A stretch of 64,000 nucleotides of DNA from JBKQHQ01 sp052148715 (GTDB lineage Bacteria; Pseudomonadota; Alphaproteobacteria; Rhizobiales; Xanthobacteraceae). The stretch lies in assembly GCA_052148715.1 (NCBI GenBank), contig JBKQHQ010000121.1, forward strand, positions 1-64,000, in the 5' to 3' direction. Below the pieces are notes generated by a model. The model saw only the letters and a list, made by a program, of their open reading frames with translations, was not told the DNA's origin and did no database searches. Made by a program: the position numbers and the translations under genes. This document shows, one piece after another, positions 18,137 through 26,745 of this stretch. Position 1 is the stretch's first letter. The number at the start of each line of letters is the position of its first letter.

Positions 18137-18709
18137 ATGCGTGCCGTCCTCACCGCCCTGATCCTTCTTGCCGGCATCGCCGGCGCGCTCGCGGCAACCA
18201 TGCAGGAGCGCATGGCCGTTTGTCTCTCCTGCCACGGAGCAAATGGTCAATCGCCAAATCCTGAAACGCCGTCGATCGGCGGGCAACCCTCACCCTATGT
18301 GCTGATCCAGCTTTACCTCTTCCGCGAACGCCAGCGCGTCGTCGACGCTATGAACCAGGCAACGAAGGGGTTTACGGACAGCGATCTACAGGCGTTTGCC
18401 GATGCGATCAGCAAGCTGCCGCCCCCGCGGGCGGCCACCGAACCGGGCGATCCGCAGCGGCTCGAACGGGCGCGCGCTTTGGCACAAAAATACCGGTGCG
18501 GCTTCTGCCACCAGCAAGATTTCTCCGGCCAAGGCAACGTTCCGCGGATTGCCGCTCAGCGCGAGGATTATCTGTTGAAGGCGCTGCGCGACTATAAGAG
18601 CAGTGTCCGACCGGGCTACGAACCGACCATGGTCGAGGCGCTGCAACCGGTCAGCGACGCCGACATCGTCGACTTGGCCTATTTCCTGGCTGGGTTTGGC
18701 GGCCGCTGA
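18137..18709 (+). CDS. Diheme cytochrome c (c4-like)
   Basis: A periplasmic c-type cytochrome of 190 aa. It has a signal peptide (VLTALILLAGIAGALA) and two heme-binding sites, CLSCH near residue 29 and CGFCH near residue 120, giving two tandem class I domains. Likely axial Met residues lie further along each half. The N-terminal half (GANGQSPNPETPSIGGQ) is typical of cytochrome c4 relatives. As the gene after a PQQ-type dehydrogenase, it is the natural candidate electron acceptor; that pairing is inferred from position. Confidence 0.88.
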   Translation: MRAVLTALILLAGIAGALAATMQERMAVCLSCHGANGQSPNPETPSIGGQPSPYVLIQLYLFRERQRVVDAMNQATKGFTDSDLQAFADAISKLPPPRAATEPGDPQRLERARALAQKYRCGFCHQQDFSGQGNVPRIAAQREDYLLKALRDYKSSVRPGYEPTMVEALQPVSDADIVDLAYFLAGFGGR

Positions 18710-18732
18710 TCAGTCCCCTGCCCGGCGACTGA

Positions 18733-19704
18733 TTATTCCACCTTGATCTTCGCGGACGTGATCACCGGCTCCCAGCGCGCGGTGCTCTGCCGGATCAGGT
18801 CCGCCATCTCGGTCGGCGTGCTGCCAAAAGCTTCCGCCTGCAGATCGGACACCCGCGCCATGGCCTCCGGCGTATGCATGATCGCGGCGATCGCCGCGGA
18901 TAGCTTGCCGGTGATCTCCTTCGGGGTTGCCGGCGGGGCGGCGATCGCCATCCAGGTCTCCGACTCGAAACCCGGCAATACCTCGGCGACGGCGGGCACG
19001 TCAGGAAACACCGCAAGGCGCGCGAGGCTGCCGACGCCGAGGAGCTTTAGCTGCCCGGACCGGATATAGGCGATGGAAGCGAGCAGCGTGTCGGCCATGA
19101 CGTCGACCTGGCCGCCCAAGAGATCGTGGATCCCCGGTGCGCTTCCCCGATACGGAACGTGGACCAGGTCCACGCTGGCCATCTGCTTCAGCATCTCGAA
19201 TGTCAGATGCCCGATCTGTCCGTTGCCTTGGGATGCGTAGGTGAGCTTGCCCGGATTGGCTCGCGCATAGGCAATCAGACCGGCAATGTCGTTGAATGGC
19301 AGATCGCCGCGTCCGAGCATCACTGTCGGATATTTGGCGAGCACGCTCACCGGCGCTAAGGCCCGCGGATCGAAGGCGAGGTTCTTGTAAAGGAGATGCG
19401 CCACGCCAAAATTCCCCTGCGGCGCGCACAGGAGGGTGTAGCCGTCGGGGGCGGCCTTAAAGACGTATTCGGCGCCGAGATTGCCGCCGGCGCCCGGGCG
19501 GCTGTCCACAACGAATGGCTGGCCGAAAGTGGTTTGCAGTTGCTGCGCCACGACGCGTGCCAAGGCATCAGCGGTGCCGCCGGGCGAGACCGGCACGACG
19601 ACCGTCACGGTCCGCGCCGGATAAGGGGTCTGCGCGGCCGCGCGCCCCGACCCGAAGGCAAGGAGCAAGACCAAGCAAGCCGTGATCGTGGTTGCTCGAA
19701 ACAT
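18733..19704 (-). CDS. Tripartite tricarboxylate transporter substrate-binding protein (TctC/Bug family)
   Basis: A periplasmic binding protein of 323 aa. After a signal peptide ending in GRAAAQ come YPARTVTVVVPVSPGGTADA and DSRPGAGGNLGAEYVFKA, both hallmark Bug-family segments for carboxylate ligands. TctA and TctB membrane genes are not adjacent, as is usual for this expanded family in Burkholderiales and Hyphomicrobiales. It is 29 bp downstream of the dehydrogenase gene on the same strand, so both may serve uptake and oxidation of one hydroxy acid. Confidence 0.92.
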   Translation of the reverse strand: MFRATTITACLVLLLAFGSGRAAAQTPYPARTVTVVVPVSPGGTADALARVVAQQLQTTFGQPFVVDSRPGAGGNLGAEYVFKAAPDGYTLLCAPQGNFGVAHLLYKNLAFDPRALAPVSVLAKYPTVMLGRGDLPFNDIAGLIAYARANPGKLTYASQGNGQIGHLTFEMLKQMASVDLVHVPYRGSAPGIHDLLGGQVDVMADTLLASIAYIRSGQLKLLGVGSLARLAVFPDVPAVAEVLPGFESETWMAIAAPPATPKEITGKLSAAIAAIMHTPEAMARVSDLQAEAFGSTPTEMADLIRQSTARWEPVITSAKIKVE

Positions 19705-19733
19705 GCGCGGTCCCTCCTATCCGACTAGCCGGA

Positions 19734-20642
19734 TTACCGTTTCGCCGGCTTGCCGCCGACGGTCACGCCGGACCATTTTTCGATGTGCGTGATCAGCGCG
19801 GTGAAATCCTGATCCGGGCCGCCTTGGCCGAGGCCGTAAAGCCAAAGCTGCTTCACGGCTTGGCCGATCCACATCGGCACCTGTAGCGCATCCGCCTCGT
19901 CGATGCACAGCTTCACGTCCTTGGCCATGAGGCCGAGCGCGAAGCCGTAGTCGAAGCTGCGCGGCAGGATCGCGCGCGGAAACTTGTCCTCGGTCGCGGT
20001 GTTGCGCCCGGAGCCGGCATTGATCACGTCGATCATCACGTAGGGATCGAGCCCCGCTTTGGTGCCGAGCACGATCGCCTCCGAGGTCGCGGCGGTTGCG
20101 GTGGCCGAGAGCAGATTGTTGATGAGCTTCATCATCTGCCCCATGCCGGGCTCGGGGCCGATATAAAACACCTTGCCGATGGTTTCGAGGATCGGACGCA
20201 GGCGGTCGCATTCCGGCTTCGGCCCGGAAGTCATGACCGCGAGCGTGCCCTTGACGGCGCCGGCAACGCCGCCGCTCACCGGCGCATCGATGGCGGTAAT
20301 GCCGCGCTCGGCGAGGGCTGCGGCAATCGCCTTCGCAACCCGCGGGCCGGTGGTCGAAAGATCGACGAAGACGCGCACCCGCGATCCCGCAGCGACGCCG
20401 CGCTCACCCAGCGCCACCTCCTGCACCACCGCCGGCATCGGCAGGCTCGCCATGACAATCTCCGCCCGCGCCGCGACCTCGGCGGGCGAAGATGCCGTCT
20501 CGGCTCCCTTGACCGCGATGGCGCTCAGCGCTTGTCCCTGGACGTCGTAGGCCACGACCGGATGGCCGGCGGCGATCAGCCGCGATGCCATCGGTTGACC
20601 CATGCGGCCGACGCCGATGAAGCCGATCGTTTCCTTCGCCAC
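19734..20642 (-). CDS. NAD(P)-dependent beta-hydroxyacid dehydrogenase (3-hydroxyisobutyrate dehydrogenase family)
   Basis: A cytosolic reductase of 302 aa. The N-terminal Rossmann motif is FIGVGRMGQPMASRLIAAGH, the substrate-binding signature is DAPVSGGVAGAVKGTLAVM, and the catalytic Lys region is MMKLINNLLS. The C-terminal helical domain supplies the rest of the active site. The family reduces tartronate semialdehyde or oxidises 3-hydroxyisobutyrate and related acids; which applies here is not visible. It is co-directional with the downstream TctC-type gene and divergent from the LLM oxidoreductase. Confidence 0.92.
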   Translation of the reverse strand: MAKETIGFIGVGRMGQPMASRLIAAGHPVVAYDVQGQALSAIAVKGAETASSPAEVAARAEIVMASLPMPAVVQEVALGERGVAAGSRVRVFVDLSTTGPRVAKAIAAALAERGITAIDAPVSGGVAGAVKGTLAVMTSGPKPECDRLRPILETIGKVFYIGPEPGMGQMMKLINNLLSATATAATSEAIVLGTKAGLDPYVMIDVINAGSGRNTATEDKFPRAILPRSFDYGFALGLMAKDVKLCIDEADALQVPMWIGQAVKQLWLYGLGQGGPDQDFTALITHIEKWSGVTVGGKPAKR

Positions 20643-20728
20643 AGTTTCCTCCCAAGATTTCCCGTGGAATGATGGTAAGGGTAGACAAGCCGGAAAGGCT
20701 AGTCCTGGTATTCCTCTTGGAGCGCGGC

Positions 20729-21790
20729 ATGGAATTCGGCATTCTGTTCACATCCCATCCCAATGCAGATGTCGAGCCCTACCCGCATCGCGACATGCAC
20801 GCGCGGGTGACGCGCGAGATTCGCCGCGCCGATGAGCTTGGCTTCGACTATGCCTGGCTTGCCGAGCATCACTTCACCACCGAATACGGCATCATGCCCG
20901 ACGTCTTCGTCTACGCGGGCTATCTCGCCGGCCTGACCAAGCGCATCAGGATCGGCACCGCCGTGGTGACGCTGCCCCTCGCCAATCCGCTGCGGGTGGT
21001 CGAGAACTCAGCCTTCGTCGACATCCTGAGCGGCGGACGCTTCGTGCTCGGTCTCGGCTCCGGCTATCGCAAATACGAGTTCGACGGGTTCGGCATCGAT
21101 TTCGAGCAACGGCGCGACATCCAGGAGGAAGCGCTGCCGCTTCTCCTCGAGCTCTTCCACAAGAAGCGCTGCGATCATCACGGCAAGCATTTCCGCTTCA
21201 AGGTCGACGGCAAATACGAGCTGTTGCCGCAAGGGCTGCAGCAGCCGCACCCTCCGCTCTTTCTCGCCGGCGCCACCGATCGCTCGATCGCGGTCGCGGC
21301 GCGCATGGGCCTTGGCCTCCTGCTGTCGACCTGGACCCCGTTCGACGAGCTCGAGCGCCAGATCGGCCTCTACCGCCGGCATCTCGAGGAGACCCCGACG
21401 GAGCTGCGCGCCAGCCCGGCGCGCGGCCATGTCGACGTCGCGCGCTACGTCTATGTCGCCGAGACCGATGCGCGGGCAAAGGCCGAAAGCGAGGCCGTCA
21501 TTCTGCGCCATCTCGACCATTTCTCGAGCGGCCTGACCTCCGGCTATCTCGGCACGGTCAATGCGAGCCGGCGCGACTATGGGGGACTGTCGCGCGACGT
21601 CATCCTGCACGGCTCGCCCGCAAGCGTCAGCGAGAAGGTCGAGCGCCTGCGAGGCATGGGCGTCAATTCGCTCATGCTGCACTATCCGCCTTGGTACGGG
21701 GCCGAGGCGGCGCTCGTTTCGCTTGAACGGTTCGCGCGCGAGGTGATGCCGCGCTTCGCCGCCGGCGGCCTCGCCCTCGCCGGCGAATGA
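20729..21790 (+). CDS. LLM-class flavin-dependent oxidoreductase (bacterial luciferase-like)
   Basis: A TIM-barrel flavin enzyme of 353 aa. Typical segments are MEFGILFTSHPNADVEPYPH, FDYAWLAEHHFTTEYGIMPD, LTKRIRIGTAVVTLPLANPL and SGGRFVLGLGSGYRKYEFDG. Such enzymes use reduced FMN or F420 for oxygen insertion or hydride transfer. The ATG chosen follows GGAGC; a longer frame starts 20 codons earlier without a ribosome site. It stands divergent from the dehydrogenase and directly ahead of the branched-chain-type transporter operon, so it may act on the imported compound. Confidence 0.9.
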   Translation: MEFGILFTSHPNADVEPYPHRDMHARVTREIRRADELGFDYAWLAEHHFTTEYGIMPDVFVYAGYLAGLTKRIRIGTAVVTLPLANPLRVVENSAFVDILSGGRFVLGLGSGYRKYEFDGFGIDFEQRRDIQEEALPLLLELFHKKRCDHHGKHFRFKVDGKYELLPQGLQQPHPPLFLAGATDRSIAVAARMGLGLLLSTWTPFDELERQIGLYRRHLEETPTELRASPARGHVDVARYVYVAETDARAKAESEAVILRHLDHFSSGLTSGYLGTVNASRRDYGGLSRDVILHGSPASVSEKVERLRGMGVNSLMLHYPPWYGAEAALVSLERFAREVMPRFAAGGLALAGE

Positions 21791-21908
21791 TACAGTCCAC
21801 GTCCCGCACCCCGCAGGAATCGCTTGAAGTACAGGCCCAGGCCTGAGACCATGTAACAAACGGCGGCCGCCCATGCAGCCGCAGCATAGCTCAATGGGAG
21901 GATTGGAC

Positions 21909-23234
21909 ATGGAAACGGATCGCAATGCCCGACGACACACTTGCCGACGCTCGGCGGCCGCGGCAGCCCTGGCGCTCGCCGCCGGTGTGTTGCCGTTGAC
22001 GGCATCGGCGCAGACGCCCCCGCCGCTGAAGCTCGGCGTCGTCACGTTCCTGTCCGGGCCGGCTTCCGGCCCATTCGGCATCCCGGCGCGCAATGCCGCC
22101 GAGCTGCTGATCGAGGCGATCAATGCCGGCACCCTGCCCGCTCCCTACAACGTCAAGGGTTTCGGCGGCGCGGCGATCGAGACGACCATCATCGACGAGA
22201 GCGGCGCCACCACCAAGGTGGTGCAGGACTATCGCGACCTCGTCGAGCGGCGCGGCGTGAACGCGGTCGTCGGCTACATCTCCTCCGGCAGCTGCCTCGG
22301 CGTCGCGCCGGTTGCCGAAGAGCTCAAGACCCTGACGGTGTTCTTCGATTGCGGCACGCCGCGCATCTTCGAGGAGGAGGATCACCACTACGTCTTCCGC
22401 GCGGCCGCAACCTCGACCCTCGACAGCACCGGCGGGGCGCGTTACCTGACGAGCAAATTCTCGGCGATCAAGAGCTACGGCGGCATCAATCAGAACTATG
22501 CCTGGGGGCAGGATTCCTGGAGCGACTTCGACGGGGCAATGAAGGACCTCAAGCCCGGCCTCACCGAAGCGAGCGTGCTGTTCCCAAAACTGTTCGCCGG
22601 CCAATACAGCACCGAGATCACGACGCTGTTGGCGAGCGGCAGCGATGCGGTGCATTCGAGCTTCTGGGGCGGCGATCTTGAAAGCTTCATCCTGCAGGCC
22701 GGTCCGCGCGGCCTGTTCGAGAAGGAGCGGTTCGTGATGAGCACGCTCGAGACGACGATGTTCCGGCTGGGCGAAAAGATCCCCGACGGCATCGTCATCG
22801 GCGCGCGCGGCCCCTGGGGCGTGTATGCCCACGACACCGAGCTTAATCGCTGGTTCCGCAAGACCTATACCGACCGTTACGGTACGCCGCCGGTCTATCC
22901 CTCCTATCAGATGGCGATCTCCATCCTCGCCATGAAGCTCGCCTACGACAAGGCGGCGAAGGACAATCCGAAGGCCGGAATGGAGGACGCGATCAAGGCC
23001 TTCGAGCACCTCAAATACGAAGCGTTCGGCACGCAGATCGCCCTGTCGCTCGGCAAAGGGCATCAAGGCGTGCACGAGACCGCGTACGGCACCTACAAAT
23101 TCGACAAGGCGACCGGCACCCCGACGATCGAGAACATCGTTTATTACCCGCCCGAATGCGTGAACGCGCCCGAAGGGGTCAAGAGCGCCGACTGGATCAA
23201 GAATGGAATGCCGTGCGCGAAGAACTGCCCGTAA
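21909..23234 (+). CDS. Branched-chain-amino-acid-type ABC transporter substrate-binding protein
   Basis: A type I periplasmic binding protein of 441 aa (LivJ/K or Leu/Ile/Val-binding group). The N-terminus carries a twin-Arg-containing signal (CRRSAAAAALALAAGVLPL) ending ASAQ. The mature protein begins PPPLKLGVVTFLSGPASGPF and continues NAAELLIEAINAGTLP. The ATG is preceded by GGGAGGA. The ligand cannot be named: many members bind aromatic acids, amides or urea rather than amino acids. It heads a five-gene transporter operon. Confidence 0.93.
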   Translation: METDRNARRHTCRRSAAAAALALAAGVLPLTASAQTPPPLKLGVVTFLSGPASGPFGIPARNAAELLIEAINAGTLPAPYNVKGFGGAAIETTIIDESGATTKVVQDYRDLVERRGVNAVVGYISSGSCLGVAPVAEELKTLTVFFDCGTPRIFEEEDHHYVFRAAATSTLDSTGGARYLTSKFSAIKSYGGINQNYAWGQDSWSDFDGAMKDLKPGLTEASVLFPKLFAGQYSTEITTLLASGSDAVHSSFWGGDLESFILQAGPRGLFEKERFVMSTLETTMFRLGEKIPDGIVIGARGPWGVYAHDTELNRWFRKTYTDRYGTPPVYPSYQMAISILAMKLAYDKAAKDNPKAGMEDAIKAFEHLKYEAFGTQIALSLGKGHQGVHETAYGTYKFDKATGTPTIENIVYYPPECVNAPEGVKSADWIKNGMPCAKNCP

Positions 23235-23283
23235 CGGAAAGCCCAGGGGGCGGCACCGCGCCGCCCCCTCTCGCATCGGCGCC

Positions 23284-24180
23284 ATGCTCACCACCATCGC
23301 CATCCTCGTCGACGGCCTCGTCTATTCATCCTGGCTGTTCATCGTCGCCGTCGGGCTGACGCTGATCTTCGGCGTCATGAAGGTGCTCAACGTCGCGCAT
23401 GGCGGCTTCTATTCCATGGGCGCCTATGCGGCTGCATGGTCGGTCGGCATCTATTTCGACGCCGGCCTTCCCCCCGCCGGCAGCTTTCTGCTGTTGGCCC
23501 TGTCGGCGGTCGTTGTCGGCCTCGTGCTCGGCCTCATCCTCGAGCGCGCGCTACTGCGCTTCTTCTACGGGCGCGACGAGATCCTCATCGTGCTCGTGAC
23601 CTACGCGGCCTTCCTCATTCTGGAAAACCTGGTGCTGCAGATCTGGGGCGTCCAGGCCTATCCGGCCTATCAGCCGAGCGCGCTCCTCGGCACGCTGACG
23701 ATCACGGGCCTACCTTTCAACACCTACGAGCTCGCGCTCGTGCCGCTCGCCGGCCTGATCGGCTTGGCCCTTTTTCTCGGTCTCTCGCACACGCGGTTCG
23801 GCAAGCTGCTGCGCGCCGTCATCCACGACCGGGAGATGGCGATGGCATGCGGCGTCGACGTGGGACGGCTGTTCACCATCACCTTCGTGATCGGTGCGGT
23901 CCTGGGCGCGCTTGGCGGCGCCGTCACGGCGCCGACCATTTCCGTGGTGCCCGGCATCGGCGTCGAGGTCATCGTGCTCGCCTTCGCCGTGGTCGTGACC
24001 GGCGGCCTCGGCTCGGTCGGCGGCACCCTGCTCGGCGCCCTGATGGTCGGGCTTGCCCGCGCCGCCGCGGTGCATCTGCTGCCGGAGGTCGAGCTGTTCG
24101 TCATCTATGGCGTGATGACGGTCGTGCTGATCCTGCGCCCGCAAGGTCTTTTTGCGCAGACCGAGCTGCGGCGGATCTAG
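23284..24180 (+). CDS. livH: Branched-chain-type ABC transporter permease (LivH-like)
   Basis: An inner-membrane permease of 298 aa with about eight hydrophobic segments. Family landmarks are FGVMKVLNVAHGGFYSMGAY and RAVIHDREMAMACGVDVGRL (the EAA-like cytoplasmic loop contacting the ATPase). The ATG used lies 47 bp after the binding-protein stop; a longer frame would overlap the binding-protein gene. LivH is a class name and the substrate is unknown. Confidence 0.92.
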   Translation: MLTTIAILVDGLVYSSWLFIVAVGLTLIFGVMKVLNVAHGGFYSMGAYAAAWSVGIYFDAGLPPAGSFLLLALSAVVVGLVLGLILERALLRFFYGRDEILIVLVTYAAFLILENLVLQIWGVQAYPAYQPSALLGTLTITGLPFNTYELALVPLAGLIGLALFLGLSHTRFGKLLRAVIHDREMAMACGVDVGRLFTITFVIGAVLGALGGAVTAPTISVVPGIGVEVIVLAFAVVVTGGLGSVGGTLLGALMVGLARAAAVHLLPEVELFVIYGVMTVVLILRPQGLFAQTELRRI

Positions 24181-24181
24181 C

Positions 24182-25246
24182 ATGGGGCTTGATACGCGCC
24201 TCCTCATCCTCGCCTTCGCGGTGCTCGCGCTCGCAAGCGTCATCCTGCCTGGATGGGCGATCAATCTCCTCACCCTGATGCTGGCCCGGGCGCTGGTGAT
24301 CCTCGGCCTGCTCGTGCTCTGGCGCACCGGACTCGTCTCGTTCGGCCAGGCTCTCTATTACGGGCTCGGCGCCTATGCGGTGGGGCTGGTGCAGAAATAT
24401 ACCGGACTGCGCGACGCTTTCGCGCTCCTCCTCGTTGGAACGCTCGCCGCGCTCGTGACGGCGGTGCTGCTCGGCTTTCTGCTGCGGCGCTATCGCGACA
24501 TCTTCTTCGCCATGCTGAGCCTCGCCTTCTCCATGATCCTCTACGGCACGCTGGTGAAGAGCGAGACGCTCGGCAGCACCGACGGCTTTGCGGTCGCCGT
24601 CCCGCACTTTCTGTTCTTTGCCCCCGCGGCGGCAACCGCCAAATATGCGCTCCTGCTGCTCACGATCGCCGTCGCGGCGGCGGCGGCGGTCATCGTGCAG
24701 CGCTATCTCGCTTCCCCGATGGGACATCTCGCCGTCGCCATCCGCGACAACGAGGTCCGCGTCGAATATCTCGGCTTTCCGGTCAGCCGCGCGGTGCACG
24801 TGAAATATGTGCTGGCGGGCGCGCTGGCGGGGGCCGGCGGTGCGCTGGTCGCGCTCTCGGTCGGCCACATCGATCCGGAGATGACCTATTGGACGACGTC
24901 CGGCGAGTTCGTCTTCATCGCGATCCTCGCCGGGACCGGCAGCGTCGCGGCGCCGTTCCTCGGCTCGGGGATCTTCGAGGTCTTGCGCACGGCGGCCACC
25001 GAATACGCCCCCTATAGCTGGCAGATGGTGCTCGGCGTCGCCCTCCTGCTCGTGATCCTGTTTCTTCCGGACGGCCTTTGGTCGCTATTCCGGCGCGGTG
25101 CCGGAGCGTTTTCGGCAAGGAGGCCCGCCCCCGGGCTTGATCCAGACGTTAACCCAGGGGTGGAGACCGCATCTGCGCTCGAGAATGCGGCCCAATCCAC
25201 GGACCGGGAGCACGTTTCGGCTCAACCCGGGCGCCACGTGCTTTAG
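24182..25246 (+). CDS. livM: Branched-chain-type ABC transporter permease (LivM-like)
   Basis: The second permease, 354 aa, with LVLWRTGLVSFGQALYYGLG and IRDNEVRVEYLGFPVSRAVH as family landmarks. It starts one base after the livH stop. An oddity is a hydrophilic C-terminal tail of about 50 residues after the last membrane helix (RRPAPGLDPDVNPGVETAS and beyond), without a recognisable domain. In some relatives the LivM C-terminus is fused to an ATPase; here the tail is too short for that. Confidence 0.92.
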   Translation: MGLDTRLLILAFAVLALASVILPGWAINLLTLMLARALVILGLLVLWRTGLVSFGQALYYGLGAYAVGLVQKYTGLRDAFALLLVGTLAALVTAVLLGFLLRRYRDIFFAMLSLAFSMILYGTLVKSETLGSTDGFAVAVPHFLFFAPAAATAKYALLLLTIAVAAAAAVIVQRYLASPMGHLAVAIRDNEVRVEYLGFPVSRAVHVKYVLAGALAGAGGALVALSVGHIDPEMTYWTTSGEFVFIAILAGTGSVAAPFLGSGIFEVLRTAATEYAPYSWQMVLGVALLLVILFLPDGLWSLFRRGAGAFSARRPAPGLDPDVNPGVETASALENAAQSTDREHVSAQPGRHVL

Positions 25247-25258
25247 CGTGATGCCGGC

Positions 25259-26038
25259 ATGACCGCCCTCCTCGAAGTTCGCGCGCTGCAAAAATCCTTC
25301 GGCTCGGTGATTGCCGCGAGCAACATCGATCTATCCGTCGGTGGCACCGAGATCGTCGGCATGATCGGCGCCAACGGCGCCGGCAAGACGACCTTCGTCA
25401 ACATGGTCACCGGCTATCTAAAACCGTCGAGCGGCAGCATCGCGTTTCTCGGCCGCGACATCACGGCCTGGCCGCCCCGCGACATCATCCGCGCCGGCAT
25501 CTCGCGCTCGTTTCAGGTGCCGCAGGTGTTCGGCACCGCGACGGTGTTCGAAAACCTGCTGATCGCCTGCGGCATCGCGCAAGGAGGCCGCTTCCCAATG
25601 TGGCAGAAGCTGCATCGGGAGGCGCTCGTCGCGGAGCCGGAGGCGCTGATGCGGCGCTTCGGCATCACCGCCTATCAGGACCAGCGCGCGCAGTTCTTGC
25701 CCCAAGGCGTACGCAAGATTCTCGACATCGCCATGGCTCTCGTGCGGGCGCCAAGACTGTTGCTGCTCGACGAGCCGACCAGCGGCATCAGCGTCGAAGA
25801 AAAGTTCAGCGTCATGGATCGGATCATGGAGGGGCTGCGCCACGAGCGGGTCGCGGTGATGTTCATCGAGCACGACATGGACATCGTCACGCGCTATGCG
25901 CAGCGGGTGCTCGCGTTCGTCGAAGGCACGGTCATTGCGGACGGGCCGCCCGCAAAAGTCCTCGGCGATCCAGAGGTGCAGCGGCGCATCGTCGGCGCGC
26001 CGGTCACGCAGCCCGCCGTCGCGGGCGCCGCGCCATGA
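25259..26038 (+). CDS. livG: Branched-chain-type ABC transporter ATP-binding protein (LivG-like)
   Basis: A 259-aa ATPase. Walker A is GANGAGKTT and Walker B is LLLLDEPTSG. The usual LSxGxQ signature is replaced by LPQGVRKILDIAMAL near residue 146, so the conserved Ser and Gln are missing. This could mean one degenerate ATP site in a heterodimer with LivF, which keeps a perfect LSGGQQ. The length and the LivG-type insertion (RSFQVPQVFGTATVFENLL) support the call. Confidence 0.92.
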   Translation: MTALLEVRALQKSFGSVIAASNIDLSVGGTEIVGMIGANGAGKTTFVNMVTGYLKPSSGSIAFLGRDITAWPPRDIIRAGISRSFQVPQVFGTATVFENLLIACGIAQGGRFPMWQKLHREALVAEPEALMRRFGITAYQDQRAQFLPQGVRKILDIAMALVRAPRLLLLDEPTSGISVEEKFSVMDRIMEGLRHERVAVMFIEHDMDIVTRYAQRVLAFVEGTVIADGPPAKVLGDPEVQRRIVGAPVTQPAVAGAAP

Positions 26039-26745
26039 GCCTCGCCATTGCAGCGCTCGAGGTGGCGATCGGTCCCGCCGTCATCATCCGCAGCGCCGAT
26101 CTGACGGTGGCGACCGGCCGCGTCTGCGGGTTGATCGGCCGCAACGGCGCGGGCAAGACGACCTTGATGCGCGCCATGATGGGATTGCTGCCGACACGGG
26201 CGGGCAACATCCGTTTCGACGACGCGGAGCTCACGCGCATCCCGGCGCATGCGCGCACGCGGCTCGGCATCGGCTACATGCCGGAGGATCGCCGGCTCGT
26301 TCCGGACTTCACAGTCGGCGAAAACATCTTGTTGCCGGTATGGGCGACGGGGGGAGGAGACGCCGCGACGCGCCTCGACTGGATCCTCGAGCTGATGCCC
26401 GAGCTCAAGCTGCTGGCGCAGCGGCGGGCCAACCAGCTGAGCGGCGGGCAACAGAAGATGGTGGCGCTCGCCCGCGCCCTGATGGCGGGCACCCGGCTTC
26501 TCCTCCTCGACGAGCCCCTGGAAGGTCTAGCGCCGGCCCTGGCGCAGCGGCTCGCCGAGGTTTTGGCCAAGCTGCGCGGCAGCGGGCTCACGGTACTGAT
26601 GGCGGAATCGAGCTTTGGACAGATGAACGATCTGTTCGACGACGTCTTCGTCATCGAGCGGGGCAGTATTGCCCCCGGAAACGCGTCAGAGCTGGCCCCG
26701 CAAGCCGGTGCCCAAACTTGCCCTAACAACAGATCGAGCCTTTAG
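26035..26745 (+). CDS. livF: Branched-chain-type ABC transporter ATP-binding protein (LivF-like)
   Basis: A 236-aa ATPase with Walker A GRNGAGKTT, signature LSGGQQKMVALARAL and Walker B LLLLDEPLEGLAP. The ATG overlaps the livG stop by four bases. It is the last gene of the five-gene uptake operon and is convergent with the extradiol dioxygenase, separated from it by only a few bases. Confidence 0.93.
   Translation: MSLAIAALEVAIGPAVIIRSADLTVATGRVCGLIGRNGAGKTTLMRAMMGLLPTRAGNIRFDDAELTRIPAHARTRLGIGYMPEDRRLVPDFTVGENILLPVWATGGGDAATRLDWILELMPELKLLAQRRANQLSGGQQKMVALARALMAGTRLLLLDEPLEGLAPALAQRLAEVLAKLRGSGLTVLMAESSFGQMNDLFDDVFVIERGSIAPGNASELAPQAGAQTCPNNRSSL

Noticed and set aside
21891..23303. A 470-codon open frame antisense to the branched-chain-type binding protein
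   Set aside because: Shadow of a well-supported gene with signal peptide and conserved domain.
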